A stretch of DNA of 35,519 bases, taken from NCBI GenBank assembly GCA_021737785.1, contig JAIPDI010000052.1:1-35519 (forward strand), written 5' to 3'. The DNA is from Deltaproteobacteria bacterium (GTDB lineage: Bacteria; Desulfobacterota; DSM-4660; Desulfatiglandales; Desulfatiglandaceae). A model generated the notes under the pieces. The model searched no databases and was not told the DNA's origin. It was given only the letters and a program-made list of their open reading frames with translations. Both the position numbers and the translations under genes were made by a program. Shown here piece after piece: positions 1 through 7,181 of this stretch (positions are counted from its first letter, which is position 1; every line of letters begins with the position of its first letter).

Positions 1-2
1 AC

Positions 3-713
3 CTCTTGGTGCGGATGCATCCTGGGAGTGAATATTCGGACGAAGAGATCAAACGACGGTTCAAGCTCTACTATGGCGATGATGAGAAAAGGGACCTGGA
101 AGAGAAAGGGATTCCCGGGTTAAGGAGAAAGTGGGCCTCCCTATCGGAGTTCATAAAAGAGATTAAACAAGGTTTTTCAAGGTATTACAATCGTCGGCAC
201 CACCGAAAAGGCTTTTTCTGGTCAGAACGCTTCAAAAGCGTGATCGTGGATAATGGCGACACCCTGATCAACTGCCTGGCCTATATCGATCTCAATCCCA
301 TCCGGGCCGGTATCGCAAAAAGGCCTGAGGCGTATCGCTGGTGTTCTCTGGGGTATCATGCCCAGACCCAGAACCGGGACCGGTTTCTTTCAACTGATTT
401 TGGGCTGAGAGAATTTGCGCACACAAATGCCAGGGCACGACTGGCCTTCTACAGGCGGTTTGTCTATGAAAAAGGCGGGTTGATACCGGACGTGAAAGAT
501 CGCTCGAAAGGCTTGGAACTAAGCAACGTGGATCGGTTCCGATTTCGGACCCGGTACTTTACAGACAGCGGGATCATTGGTACCAAGGAGTTCGTCTCGC
601 GGGTCTATCAGGGGTTCAAGGGCCATTTTTCATCCAAACACGAAAAACGCCCGCGACTGATTCAGGGGTTGGACGGCGTCTATTCCCTGAAACGCCTGTC
701 AGAAGCCACATAG
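3..713 (+). CDS. REP-associated tyrosine transposase (RAYT, IS200-like Y1), 5' end outside window
   Basis: This is the C-terminal part of a Y1/HUH transposase of the RAYT family, single-strand DNA transposases linked to REP palindromes. The reading frame is open to the window edge, and the first residues (LLVRMHP) match the stretch just after the HUH histidines, so the true start lies upstream. Family features seen are the stretch around GFSRYYNRRHHRKGFFW (likely the helix carrying the catalytic Tyr), then ERFKSVIVDN and YIDLNPIRAGI, followed by a C-terminal extension of about 130 residues. The frame is otherwise intact and ends at TAG 711-713. Two more RAYT 5' remnants lie at 763 and 4428, so the neighbourhood has seen repeated insertion. 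Family assignment is firm; activity cannot be judged without the missing N-terminus. Confidence 0.85.
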   Translation, partial: LLVRMHPGSEYSDEEIKRRFKLYYGDDEKRDLEEKGIPGLRRKWASLSEFIKEIKQGFSRYYNRRHHRKGFFWSERFKSVIVDNGDTLINCLAYIDLNPIRAGIAKRPEAYRWCSLGYHAQTQNRDRFLSTDFGLREFAHTNARARLAFYRRFVYEKGGLIPDVKDRSKGLELSNVDRFRFRTRYFTDSGIIGTKEFVSRVYQGFKGHFSSKHEKRPRLIQGLDGVYSLKRLSEAT

Positions 714-762
714 GTGGGGGCCTGCCGTCAACTCTTGAATGATGATGTGATAAAGAGAAAAC

Positions 763-855
763 GTGTCACCACCTCTCAGAAGCGAATATGCAGAGGCGTG
801 GTACCATGTGATGAACCGGGGCAGGCACCGGCGAACGATCTCCCGCGATAATGTT
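763..855 (+). pseudogene. RAYT transposase N-terminal remnant
   Basis: Starting at GTG 763 the frame reads SPPLRSEYAEAWYHVMNRG, which matches the conserved N-terminus of RAYT transposases (xRPLRIEYPGAWYHVMNRG). Homology stops after about 25 codons, where the sequence runs into the 3' end of the minus-strand vapC-like gene. Only the first strand of the Y1 domain is left; the HUH motif and catalytic Tyr are missing. It lies 50 bases after a longer RAYT reading frame in the same orientation, so it may be a second insertion that was truncated. Confidence 0.7.
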
Positions 856-1240
856 AGACGGTCAGCACGGATTCTTTGTATTGGGAAACGGATGCGTCAA
901 CTGTGAGGAGAATCATCCCCTCTGTTCGGGCCTGGGCGAGCAACAGGCGATCAAACGGGTCTTTGTGCATCGGCGGGAGTGATTCGACGGCAAGGACATG
1001 CTCTGCGCCAACAGGCAACTCGGAGTAACCATGCGCGATCAGCATGTCCCTCAGGCGTCGTGGATTCACCTTGAAGTCGTCGCGCCCCAGCCCACGCTTG
1101 ATAACGATCTCCCATATGCTGGCCACGCTGAAAAACAAGATATTTTCAGGCGTTGTCAGGAGCGTTCGGGCTGATTCCGAGAGCCTTTCCGGTTGGCCTG
1201 CAGCCCACAGGACGATATGGGTATCCAAGAGCAGTTTCAC
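854..1240 (-). CDS. vapC: PIN-domain toxin, VapC type
   Basis: The 128-residue protein is a PIN-domain ribonuclease, the toxin of a type II toxin-antitoxin pair that cleaves RNA in a Mg2+-dependent way. The four acidic positions of the fold are visible: Asp6 in LLLDTH, Glu44 in SIWEI, Asp94/Asp97 in HKDPFDRLLLAQA and Asp115 in LLTVDA. Length and spacing fit the COG3744 subgroup, usually paired with Phd/YefM-like antitoxins, as here. The start codon overlaps the antitoxin stop by 4 bases (ATGA), which indicates translational coupling. All catalytic residues are present, so the toxin is probably functional. Confidence 0.88.
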   Translation of the reverse strand: MKLLLDTHIVLWAAGQPERLSESARTLLTTPENILFFSVASIWEIVIKRGLGRDDFKVNPRRLRDMLIAHGYSELPVGAEHVLAVESLPPMHKDPFDRLLLAQARTEGMILLTVDASVSQYKESVLTV

Positions 1241-1485
1241 GATGGCTTACCTTCAAACAGATCGGTGATTTCCTTTGCCCCAAGAGAATCAAAATCATCC
1301 GGAACCGCAATCTCACCCGACATAAAGCCCAGCTTTTTAGTTGTATCCGGTTCCTCACCGGACAGCGGTAACACCTTGACCATCGGCTTCCCGGCCTTGG
1401 CAATGATAAAAACATTTCCCTTGGCAGCCTCGTCCACCAGCCGCGATAGATGTGTTTTTGCCTCGTGGATATTGACGGTCTGCAT
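1237..1485 (-). CDS. vapB: Phd/YefM-family antitoxin (VapB role)
   Basis: The 82-residue protein begins MQTVNIHEAKTHLSRLVDEA, the DNA-binding N-terminus of Phd/YefM antitoxins. It continues with the strand FIIAKAGKPMVKVLPL, then a variable acidic C-terminus (VPDDFDSLGAKEITDLFEG) of the kind that wraps around the toxin. It is the first gene of the pair and overlaps the PIN toxin by 4 bases. A GGAGG ribosome-binding site lies 8 bases before the ATG, and a near-consensus sigma-70 promoter lies upstream (1518-1546). Members of this family normally repress their own promoter as a complex with the toxin. Confidence 0.9.
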   Translation of the reverse strand: MQTVNIHEAKTHLSRLVDEAAKGNVFIIAKAGKPMVKVLPLSGEEPDTTKKLGFMSGEIAVPDDFDSLGAKEITDLFEGKPS

Positions 1486-1517
1486 AAGATGCCTCCAAAT
1501 ATGGGTTCAATGAACTT

Positions 1518-1546
1518 AGTTTATTCATCTCACCATCGATCGTCAA
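1518..1546 (-). promoter_or_regulatory. Sigma-70 type promoter of the vapBC pair
   Basis: On the minus strand TTGACG (1541-1546) and TAAACT (1518-1523) are separated by exactly 17 bases, a close match to the housekeeping promoter pattern. The antitoxin ATG follows 32 bases after the -10 box. Just upstream, TGACGTAGCA (1557-1566) faces an imperfect inverted copy (1582-1595); this could be an operator or a hairpin and is only suggestive. Confidence 0.6.
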
Positions 1547-1599
1547 GATATTTTCCTGACGTAGCATGGCGATAAATAGCGTGCTACTTACGTCATGGC

Positions 1600-2520
1600 T
1601 TGCCATAGGGAGACGGTCATGAAAAAATGCATCCATGAGATTGGGGGTATGAGAGCGGGGCGCTGGAAAGAAAGTAAGTTTCTGGAACGAATGGATAAGG
1701 TTGATCATGGCTCACGTGTGGTTGCGGTATTTTCTTCGTCAATTACCCACTGCCGACAGATAGGGGGCCAAATCGGCGGACATGGATGAGGCCGTGGGAA
1801 TATCACGCCGGGAGGAGGCAGACCGGGCGCCGGGGACGCTTCATCTCGAGACGGTGCGAGGGATTGCGTGGGATAAGGAGTGGGTGGATATGAGGGGTAC
1901 CCATCAAAAGGTCACTTGTCAGAGGAAGACTTCTCGCAGGGGACCTACAGGACGTTGTTGACTAACATGACAAACTTCTTTCTGTGTGGCAGCGGAACGC
2001 TGTTTAGAAAGTAAGATTCTCTCTGTTCAGTCTGAATGCACGCTACTGGGGATACATTTCAAATGAAAAGGAGTTTTGCCAACCCTGGCGACTTCATCGA
2101 TAAAGCCCAAACCTTGCGTCATTGGTTGGGTCCGGGCTGGAAGCCACCCTGTGATAGCGGCAAGTGAGACAGATCTCCCCGGATTCCGCCTGAGGCGGAT
2201 AAAAAGGACGTGAATCACGCCATGGCGTGACTACACAAACCCGCTTGAAAGCTGGCCTCACAGCTTTGCACTCGGGCTCCCATGCCACAGGCGGCTAAAC
2301 CTGCCGAAGGCAGCCAACCCCGCCAGAGGCGGGTAAACTTCAGACGGTGCCTCGCGGCCCCCCGCTATAGGGCAGACGGGACGGGGGCGCACACCTCTCA
2401 GTCCAGCAGACGTCTTAAAAACCGCGGGCGCTGCTGACATCGGCGTTATATTTTACCGTAATTTAAAGTAGATCAAAATCACATCCCTTTTTGCATCGAG
2501 ATTTAGTCTTCCCTGAAATA
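1600..2520. other. Intergenic stretch without a convincing gene
   Basis: About 900 bases between the two toxin-antitoxin modules. Short open frames exist on both strands but have no starts with good ribosome-binding sites and no recognisable motifs. The part from 2180 to 2345 has several short GC-rich inverted pieces (gcctgaggcggat, ctgccgaaggcag, cccgccagaggcggg) of the kind found in decayed mobile or repeat DNA. Confidence 0.5.
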
Positions 2521-2524
2521 CCCA

Positions 2525-2553
2525 TTGACTGGTATACCGGCTTCCGGTATAAT
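2525..2553 (+). promoter_or_regulatory. higBA promoter with overlapping palindromic operator
   Basis: TTGACT (2525-2530) and TATAAT (2548-2553) are 17 bases apart, an almost perfect sigma-70 promoter. A perfect inverted repeat, TATACCGG (2533-2540), CTT, CCGGTATA (2544-2551), fills the spacer and most of the -10 box. A repressor bound there would block polymerase directly. The XRE-type antitoxin encoded 340 bases downstream is the obvious candidate. Confidence 0.75.
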
Positions 2554-2579
2554 TGGGTTAAATCCTCCTAAGACAAAAA

Positions 2580-2876
2580 ATGGCTATTCAGAATTTCAAA
2601 ACCAAAGGAACCGAAGATATCAATTATGGCAGCGTCACAAAGGAAGCTCTGCGAACGCTTCCGAGGGAGATGCACCGGAGAGCTCAAATAAAACTCGCTC
2701 GTTTGGGGGCTGTCACCTCAATGAAAGATTTGCAAGAAATACGAGGGAATCGTTTTGAAAAACTGAAAGGAGAAAGGCACGGTCAATATAGCCTACGAAT
2801 CAATGATCAATATCGTATTTGTTTCAAATGAGAAAAGGAAAATGCGGTAGATGTCGAGATTGTAGACTACCATTAA
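2580..2876 (+). pseudogene. higB: HigB-type toxin interrupted by an in-frame TGA
   Basis: The frame from ATG 2580 encodes a RelE-superfamily HigB toxin, a ribosome-dependent mRNA interferase; GNRFEKLKGERHGQYSLRINDQYRICFK is the family signature region. It stops at TGA 2829-2831 after 83 residues. Family members normally continue after RICFx with Trp and a C-terminus ending in DVEIVDYH. That is exactly what follows in frame here after the TGA: EKENAVDVEIVDYH, then TAA at 2874-2876. A single TGG to TGA change therefore explains the interruption. The lost tail carries the Asp-Tyr-His end that includes catalytic residues in studied HigB proteins, so the 83-residue product should be inactive unless the TGA is read through. 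No clear Shine-Dalgarno precedes the ATG. Confidence 0.85.
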
Positions 2877-2891
2877 AAGGGAGATAAAGAA

Positions 2892-3179
2892 ATGAATCAA
2901 ATACATTATACTCCGGTGCATCCCGGTGAAGTGCTGAGAGATGAACTTGACGAGATAGGTCTTTCTCAATCAGCACTCGCAAAACATATCGGGGTGTTAC
3001 CAAAAACAATCAATGAAATATGTCGTGGTAAGAGAGGCATAAGTGCGCAAATGGCAATGAAGCTTTCGAAGGCTTTAGGAGGCGGACCTCGTTTTTGGTT
3101 AAATTTACAAACTAATTGGGAGATCAGTCAGATTGATGAAATGGCTTACGAAGATATTGAGCACGTTGCCGCATCATAG
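2892..3179 (+). CDS. higA: HigA-type antitoxin, XRE-family repressor
   Basis: The 95-residue protein opens with the HigA signature HPGEVLRDELDEIGLSQSALAKHIGV, continues through a helix-turn-helix (PKTINEICRGKRGISAQMAMKLSKALGG) and ends with the FWLNLQTNWE helix typical of this group. It neutralises HigB and represses the shared promoter. GGGAG lies about 9 bases before the ATG, and the gene starts 15 bases after the natural stop of the interrupted toxin. It is intact although its toxin partner is broken, as expected when the toxin is lost first. Confidence 0.92.
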   Translation: MNQIHYTPVHPGEVLRDELDEIGLSQSALAKHIGVLPKTINEICRGKRGISAQMAMKLSKALGGGPRFWLNLQTNWEISQIDEMAYEDIEHVAAS

Positions 3180-3442
3180 CAAACAGCATGATATGTGATA
3201 TGGGCACGCTGTGGTGGCTGGTGGCTGGGGTCGGGCCAAATCAATTGGCTTGGCAGGACTTCCGGGACAATCCATAAGAAACTAAATAACCGGACAGATA
3301 TTCAATGACCGGATCATATCTCGGGCATGTCGAGAACAGTACGATTAGACGCACCCGGCCTATTGCACCACATCATGATCCGGGGGAGAGCGTCACAGGG
3401 TTTTCGGAGATATCCAGGCCCGGGATGAGTTAAATATTAGTG

Positions 3443-4294
3443 ATGAAAGAGACGATGTTTGAAGAGTTGGCGAAAATCAACGAACGCCCTGATCCTTTTG
3501 AATATTACTCGGCAGGTGATCTGTGGACAGACGCGCATACGTCAGGGCAGATGCTTTCGTTTCACCTCAATGAGACTATCGATGTTTCATCGCGGAAAAC
3601 GGAGTTCATCCATCGATCGGTGGAATGGATCGCGTCCCGATTCAATATCGACAGGGACTGCACTGTTGTGGATTTTGGCTGCGGTCCGGGATTGTACACG
3701 ACGCGCTTGGCAAAGCACAGAGCGCGAGTGACGGGCATCGATTTCTCGGAAAGGTCCATCGCGTACGCAAAGGAAGTCGCCGCCCGCGAGCAGTTGAACA
3801 TCAACTACGTGAAACAGAATTACCTTGACTTCGAGACGGAAGATCGGTTCAACCTTGTGCTGATGATCATGTGCGACTTCTGCGCCCTCAGCCCGACACA
3901 AAGAGAAGGAATTCTGAACAAATTTCACAGGATTCTGGAGCCGGGCGGCTCAGTGCTTCTTGATGTCTATTCCCTGGCGGCGTTCGAGCAAAAGGACGAG
4001 ATAGCCAAGTACGAAGAAAACCTGCTGAATGGATTCTGGTCGCCGGACAAGTACTATGGCTTTCTAAATACCTTCAAATATTATGAAGAGAAGGTTACTC
4101 TTGACAAGTACACGATTGTCGAGGCGGAGCGCACTAGGACGGTATACAACTGGCTCCAATATTTTGCCGTGGAGGACTTGGAGAGGGAGTTGGTTCGGGC
4201 TGGATTTTCCATTGAGGGGATTTATTCGGACGTCGCGGGGACTCCGTATGATAAGAATTCGACCGAATTTGCAGTCATTGCCAAAAGGGCGTAG
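3443..4294 (+). CDS. Class I SAM-dependent methyltransferase
   Basis: The protein of about 283 residues has a Rossmann-type methyltransferase fold. Motif I is TVVDFGCGPGLYTTRLA (SAM-binding glycine loop), followed by VTGIDFSERSIAYAKE with the acidic residue that binds the ribose, then FNLVLMIMCDFCAL and the post-motif LEPGGSVLLDVYS. The second half (YYEEKVTLDKYTIVEAERTRTVYNWLQYF) resembles small-molecule methyltransferases of the Methyltransf_25/UbiE-like kind, but the substrate is unknown. GTG 3440 directly precedes ATG 3443, and ATG 3455 is also possible; no strong ribosome-binding site decides between them. It stands alone with no obvious operon partner. Confidence 0.85.
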   Translation: MKETMFEELAKINERPDPFEYYSAGDLWTDAHTSGQMLSFHLNETIDVSSRKTEFIHRSVEWIASRFNIDRDCTVVDFGCGPGLYTTRLAKHRARVTGIDFSERSIAYAKEVAAREQLNINYVKQNYLDFETEDRFNLVLMIMCDFCALSPTQREGILNKFHRILEPGGSVLLDVYSLAAFEQKDEIAKYEENLLNGFWSPDKYYGFLNTFKYYEEKVTLDKYTIVEAERTRTVYNWLQYFAVEDLERELVRAGFSIEGIYSDVAGTPYDKNSTEFAVIAKRA

Positions 4295-4427
4295 GCCGGC
4301 ACAAGAAAATGTCATTCATTCGGACGGGAATTCCTGCCAAAAGCAATTCCGCGATTAGACCGAAACAAGGGGGAAAAGGCCAAGTCTGCTGTTGGTTCGT
4401 GCTCGACTGTCAAAACAAGGAGAAGGC

Positions 4428-4496
4428 ATGTCACGACCCTCAGAATCGAACATGCAGATGCATGGCATCATGCAGCGAACCGCGGCAGGCGGTTAG
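4428..4496 (+). pseudogene. RAYT transposase 5' remnant with frameshift
   Basis: ATG 4428 follows a purine-rich AAGGAGAAGG and encodes SRP. After one missing base in the run ccct (4437-4440), the next frame reads LRIEHADAWHHAANRGRR. This is the RAYT N-terminus (MSRPLRIEY.GAWYHVMNRGRR). Homology ends at about 4496, so only the start of the gene remains, and it is frameshifted. It lies 3.7 kb from the other RAYT sequences. Confidence 0.65.
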
Positions 4497-4635
4497 GGGC
4501 CCTGGGCATGGCCCATGAAATGGGGCCGGTGTTTACAGTCTCCTCGATCGCCCGACAGGGTAAATGCAATGTCAAATTCTGTTTTGACATGGGATGTTGT
4601 CGAGGGCTGAACGCCTCGCCCGCAAAGGGGGTAAC

Positions 4636-5166
4636 ATGAGCGGATTGGATGGACTCGAAAAATCGGATATCAGGGATTTGTTGGGAAAAGGGTGGCTTAC
4701 ACACGATGCCATGTGGTTTTACCACACCTGCCGACAGTTCGGTATCGAGAAGGCGAATGAAATAAACAAGGCGGCAATCCAGGCCATGGCACCCATAGAG
4801 ATGGAACGGGCCAAACGACTACTGGGAATAGACGGTAAAGGCCTTGCAACATTCGACAGTCTCAAGGATTTTATGTTCAGGACCCTGGAGTTAATTCTGC
4901 CGACGTCCGTATTTGAAAAGAGCCGCTTTATCTCTCCAGCAAGGGGCCTCATACATTGGCGATGGGAAAACCGGCAATGCTTTGCCTACAAGGGGATGAA
5001 ACAAATCGGGATGATCGACGGATACAGTTGCGGGGTCATGTTTCGAATCGGATGCTGGCTGGACGCCCTGGGTATAACATATGCGATGCGCCCTGAAATC
5101 GAGGGGTGCCTTATGCGTGATAAGGGGGCATGTGAGGGAGATATCCAAATCTTTGCCCTGCCTTAA
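4636..5166 (+). CDS. DUF6125-like protein of unknown function
   Basis: The 176-residue soluble protein has an N-terminal half (LLGKGWLTHDAMWFYHTCRQFGIEKANEINKAA) of the kind found in DUF6125 proteins, which occur widely in Deltaproteobacteria and have no assigned reaction. The C-terminal half is cysteine-containing (CFAYKG, YSCGVMFRIGCW, EGCLMRDKGACEGD). In related families this region forms a small ligand-binding domain, but no catalytic motif is clear. ATG 4636 is preferred over the in-frame ATG at 4594 because AAAGGGGG lies 5 bases before it. Neighbours give no functional clue. The family call is from memory of the motif and not certain. Confidence 0.65.
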   Translation: MSGLDGLEKSDIRDLLGKGWLTHDAMWFYHTCRQFGIEKANEINKAAIQAMAPIEMERAKRLLGIDGKGLATFDSLKDFMFRTLELILPTSVFEKSRFISPARGLIHWRWENRQCFAYKGMKQIGMIDGYSCGVMFRIGCWLDALGITYAMRPEIEGCLMRDKGACEGDIQIFALP

Positions 5167-5254
5167 GAGACAAAAAGACAAGCGGGCCGAATCTTAATTG
5201 AAACGTTCGGCGCACTACTTCGGATGGCGTCGGGCCATATGACTGGAGCGACAG

Positions 5255-5419
5255 ATGAAGGTGATCAATCTCAAGGAGGCCGGAGCTGCAATACCCGATC
5301 TCTACCCGTATGAGACCGTTGCCAGAGTAAACGATCATACGTTCACTCTGGTGCGAGTGAAAAAAGGTGGCACTCTCAGCCCTGAAAGTGCCGGTGGATC
5401 ATATAAAGAAGATTCATAA
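5255..5419 (+). CDS. Small hypothetical protein, possibly a truncated cupin
   Basis: A 54-residue frame starts MKVINLKEAGAAIPDLYPYETVARVNDHTFTLVRV after a weak GGAGCG site. The beginning looks like the N-terminal strands of cupin-domain proteins, but the frame stops before any HxH metal motif. It may be a real small gene or the start of a broken one. No homologue is recognised with confidence. Confidence 0.35.
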   Translation: MKVINLKEAGAAIPDLYPYETVARVNDHTFTLVRVKKGGTLSPESAGGSYKEDS

Positions 5420-5502
5420 CCATCTCTTCCAGCGCGAGGCAAAACGCCGCGCTCTGTGAAGCCGGGCATTAGGTGCCTTTCACCCATTACCAGGAGGTCG
5501 CA

Positions 5503-6129
5503 TTGTCGGATTGTGGCTGTGAAATGGAGGCGCGAAACGAGCAGGAGCGAAAAACGCTCGTGATCGTGCTTGGGATTAATGCGTTCATGTTCGTATTTGA
5601 ACTAGCCGTGGGCCTGGTTGCGCAATCCACGGGGCTTATTGCCGATTCCCTAGACATGTTCGCCGATGCTTCCGTATATGCAATCAGTCTATACGCGGTT
5701 GGGAAAAGCAGCTCTCTAAAAGCCTCGTCTGCAAAATTAAGCGGTTATACCCAGATACTTCTCGCGCTGTTGGTTCTGGCTGACGTTCTCAGACGATTCA
5801 TCCTTGGCAGTGAGCCGGTAGGCGGCCTTATGATGGGCGTCGGTATGATTGCATTGTTTGCCAATATCGCCTGTCTTCGTCTTCTATCGAAACATCGTGA
5901 CGGGGGCGTGCACATGCGGGCGTCACTCATATTTTCGACAAACGATGTCATTGCCAATGTCGGCATTATCGTGTCGGGCGTTCTGGTTTGGGCGTTGAGC
6001 AGTCGCTATCCTGATCTGGTTATCGGTCTTGCCATAGCAATTGTTGTGCTGCGCGGCGGTTTTCATATTCTGAGAGAAGCTGCGGAACAGACCCCCCCTG
6101 ATACCTGTGACTCAGCCAAGAAAGCCTGA
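5503..6129 (+). CDS. CDF-type cation efflux protein (transmembrane domain only)
   Basis: The 208-residue membrane protein belongs to the cation diffusion facilitator superfamily, in the short group that starts SDCGCEMEARNEQER and lacks the usual C-terminal cytoplasmic metal-sensing domain. Likely transmembrane segments include VIVLGINAFMFVFELAVGLVA, a segment after GLIADSLDMFADASVYAISLYAV, and others near 95, 120, 160 and 180. Acidic metal-site residues are visible in ADSLDMFAD and in SLIFSTNDVIANVG. TTG 5503 is chosen as start because AGGAGG lies 5 bases upstream and the protein then begins at the family's conserved N-terminus. Export of Zn2+ or a similar divalent cation is inferred from the family. 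Confidence 0.85.
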   Translation: MSDCGCEMEARNEQERKTLVIVLGINAFMFVFELAVGLVAQSTGLIADSLDMFADASVYAISLYAVGKSSSLKASSAKLSGYTQILLALLVLADVLRRFILGSEPVGGLMMGVGMIALFANIACLRLLSKHRDGGVHMRASLIFSTNDVIANVGIIVSGVLVWALSSRYPDLVIGLAIAIVVLRGGFHILREAAEQTPPDTCDSAKKA

Positions 6130-6497
6130 CAATCCATAAAGGGGTCTGCCATTGGGACGGAGAATGATCCCGGGTCACCGGATTCAATATCAGCTGTGAC
6201 ACATCCGCAGGCCAGATCATTATGCATGGCCCATATTTATCTGATCCCAAGACGGGATGGTGAAACCCCGAATCCGAGAGGCGGTGCACGCGGGGTGATC
6301 CCTGACAAAAATGGCTACCGATAGGGGGAAGGGGGTATATGGCGTCTTTCACCGCTCCGGCCGTCACAGCGGAAGGGCCATTCCGAAAGCAGAGAAGTGT
6401 TCCGTTATGTCAGGACTTTCCCGCAGTTCTTATGGCTATATGTTATCGTAGTACAAAATAGCCTTGGCCATTTTATAGTTGAGGATAAAGTGGACAC
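6130..6497. other. Intergenic, nothing recognised
   Basis: About 370 bases between the efflux gene and the DUF4143 remnant. No frame with a plausible start, no RNA gene and no clear terminator were seen. Confidence 0.4.
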
Positions 6498-6647
6498 ATG
6501 CGAACCATTACACCTTATGTGCTCCAGACGCGGAACCTGCCCCGGGCCGTGTTGAAGCCCCCGAAGGTCTACTTCTTCGATAACGGCGATGTCCTGGGGG
6601 ATGAAGGCGCCCTGATCGCTGCGGAACGGGCGGCAATAAGCCTATGA
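6498..6647 (+). pseudogene. Remnant of a DUF4143/AAA ATPase
   Basis: A 49-codon frame reads TPYVLQTRNLPRAVLKPPKVYFFDNGDVLGDEGA. This matches the C-terminal domain of the large AAA-ATPase/DUF4143 family, where RNxxRAxxKPPKxYFFDxGxxxGDEGA is the hallmark before the nuclease-like region. The ATPase part upstream and the rest of DUF4143 downstream are missing, and there is no convincing ribosome-binding site, so this is best read as a decayed fragment. Confidence 0.6.
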
Positions 6648-6660
6648 AAATCAAGTTCAT

Positions 6661-6704
6661 GAAGGGTATTGTGACAGAATCCATGATGGGGCCAAATACC
6701 CTTC
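6661..6704. repeat. Inverted repeat with 10-bp arms
   Basis: GAAGGGTATT (6661-6670) is followed after 24 bases by its exact inverse AATACCCTTC (6695-6704). It sits just downstream of the DUF4143 remnant with no T tract, so it could be a decayed element end or a hairpin of unknown role. Confidence 0.45.
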
Positions 6705-6915
6705 CTCTTGTCCCCAAATACATTCCTTAACCCATATCCCCCCGGTTTGAACAAATGATAAGCAGGAAACAGGGATGGCAATGTTGTGACAGCCATCGAT
6801 GCATGGTCCTGGTGAAATCAAATGGCACGAAGGCCGAAATATTGTGCCAGCGTTCAGGGGATCGAGAGGTGATAGGCAATAGGTGAATCTACTGTAATTA
6901 AGGGGGAAAACAGGA

Positions 6916-7101
6916 ATGAAAGTAAATGTCGATGCAGATGTCTGCGTGGGATCGGGAGAGTGTGAATCCACATGTCCAAAACTTTTTAAAGTAGTGGACG
7001 GTATCTCAAAGGTGCAGGTGGATACCGTGCCCGAAGAAGAAGAGGACTGCGCCAAGAAAGCCGTGAATGGGTGCCCGGTGGGTGCCATCTCCATCATTTG
7101 A
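6916..7101 (+). CDS. Single-cluster ferredoxin with Ser at the second ligand position
   Basis: The 61-residue protein is a small one-cluster ferredoxin of the Thermotoga/Desulfovibrio type, a low-potential electron carrier. The N-terminal motif is C10-VG-S13-GE-C16-EST-C20-P, and the C-terminal one is C45-AKKAVNG-C53-PVGAI. In the usual CxxCxxC order the second ligand position (13) is Cys, or Asp in some proteins; here it is Ser. C10, C16 and C53 remain as ligands, while C20 and C45 are placed for the known disulfide. This predicts a [3Fe-4S] cluster or a Ser- or solvent-ligated [4Fe-4S] cluster. AGGGGG precedes the ATG. It is convergent with the carboxyltransferase operon, so no partner is obvious. 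Confidence 0.9.
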   Translation: MKVNVDADVCVGSGECESTCPKLFKVVDGISKVQVDTVPEEEEDCAKKAVNGCPVGAISII

Positions 7102-7181
7102 CATGGGCTGACGTCAAAACACGGGATTTGGCTTACGGTTCTAATTTGGGAGCGCGATAGACCGCGAGTGCATTTATCTGA

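Noticed and set aside
1782-1960. Plus-strand frame of about 59 codons between the two toxin-antitoxin loci
   Set aside because: No family similarity and no ribosome-binding site.
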